Of a stretch of 30,318 nucleotides of DNA, positions 30,000-30,318 are shown piece by piece. Source of the DNA: a virus; IMG/VR virus record IMGVR_UViG_3300037111_000093, positions 1-30,318 of that record; one strand, written 5' to 3'. The position numbers and the translations under genes are program-made. Position 1 is the first letter of the stretch; the number at the start of each line of letters is the position of its first letter. A model generated the notes under the pieces. That model saw only the letters and a program-made list of their open reading frames with translations, did not search any database and was not told the origin of the DNA.

Positions 30000-30318
30000 T
30001 TCCGCTCCCTTGATCGACCGATCCTGCATCGTTGGTTCCTCGAAGTATTCTGCGTGGCTGGAACTGCGTGTCTGAGGGTTGAATATTGCCTTGATGTTTT
30101 CCTGCTTGAGTAGGTTTGTTAGATTTTTCATTGGCGTTCTTTTGTTCCTGGTATTCTTTAAGGGCTTCTTTTATCACCCATCCGCCTTGCTTCATGGTGT
30201 GAAAGTCAGAGGCGTATTTGTAGCCTTTGCTTCCCTTGCGTGAGTCGAGGAAATTGAGCATGTGATCGAGAAACTCTTGGCCATGCTTTTCGAGCAAAGA
30301 GTCGTATTCTTTCTGCGT
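29992..30318 (-). CDS. Replication initiator-type protein, C-terminal part, cut by window edge
   Basis: The frame is open from the window edge to TGA at 29992. The visible 108 residues have a helical part, DSLLEKHGQEFLDHMLNFL, then KGYKYASDFHTMKQGGWVIK, a segment seen at the C-terminus of phage replisome organisers (DnaD- or O-like). A long, disordered, Q/N/P-rich tail follows. The stop overlaps the helicase loader start, the usual initiator-loader pair. The N-terminal DNA-binding domain lies outside the window, so the assignment is tentative. Confidence 0.5.
   Translation of the reverse strand, partial: TQKEYDSLLEKHGQEFLDHMLNFLDSRKGSKGYKYASDFHTMKQGGWVIKEALKEYQEQKNANEKSNKPTQAGKHQGNIQPSDTQFQPRRILRGTNDAGSVDQGSGNE

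Noticed and set aside
1-30318. CRISPR array, rRNA or insertion sequence
   Set aside because: No regularly spaced direct repeats, no rRNA-like sequence and no transposase frame were seen; the only repeated short sequence is the 19-bp palindrome, which is dispersed.

Overview
The window looks like the genome interior of an AT-rich, tailed bacteriophage or prophage with a short, podovirus-type tail. The evidence is a contiguous virion module. It holds a terminase large subunit, a portal protein, a probable scaffold, an N4-gp56-type major capsid protein, a tail-tube adaptor, a large tail nozzle protein with FCCH-like modules, three probable internal or ejection proteins, and glycine/threonine-rich tail tip proteins. 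No tape measure or sheath gene is visible. Shine-Dalgarno sites are ordinary (AGGAG/AAAGGA), TGA is a normal stop, and most genes join by ATGA overlaps, so the host is a bacterium using the standard code. The host genus cannot be named from the sequence alone.

Layout. (a) 1-2072, minus strand: tail tip genes, the leftmost cut by the window edge and duplicated in its neighbour. (b) 2073-2214: divergent control region with an 11-bp perfect inverted repeat. (c) 2215-4841, plus strand: a small HTH protein, three membrane-associated small proteins, a mini-HNH protein, an RtcB-type RNA ligase and a tiny membrane peptide. (d) 4838-18773, minus strand: ejection proteins, tail, adaptor, decoration-like proteins, capsid and scaffold, interrupted by an HNH homing endonuclease. 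(e) 18855-19750, plus strand: a two-gene cargo island behind a near-consensus promoter, followed on the minus strand by a tRNA-like gene with a 29-nt anticodon loop. (f) 20098-22591, minus strand: two small proteins and the portal. (g) 22666-23496, plus strand: a second cargo island (AP2-type HNH endonuclease plus a small protein). (h) 23516-26911, minus strand: packaging genes, ending upstream in a small gene broken by an in-frame TGA. (i) 26966-28315, plus strand: a short block of small genes, including a ribbon-helix-helix protein, bounded by hairpin terminators. (j) 28384-30318, minus strand: a RusA-like gene, two unknown small genes, a DnaC-like helicase loader and the C-terminus of a probable replication initiator.

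How it works together. The minus-strand genes read as replication/recombination at the right end, then packaging, head, tail and tail tip in the usual late order. Plus-strand cargo is inserted at gene boundaries with its own signals.

The most unusual observations are: (1) a tRNA-like gene that folds well except for an oversized anticodon loop, in the same element as an RtcB ligase; (2) a 19-bp palindrome, ATGTAAAGCNGCTTTACAT, present three times and each time between two late genes just after a stop codon; (3) an in-frame TGA in an otherwise intact small gene beside the terminase genes; (4) a portal gene whose coding frame and Shine-Dalgarno site extend upstream to a position with no standard start codon, next to an inserted HNH gene.
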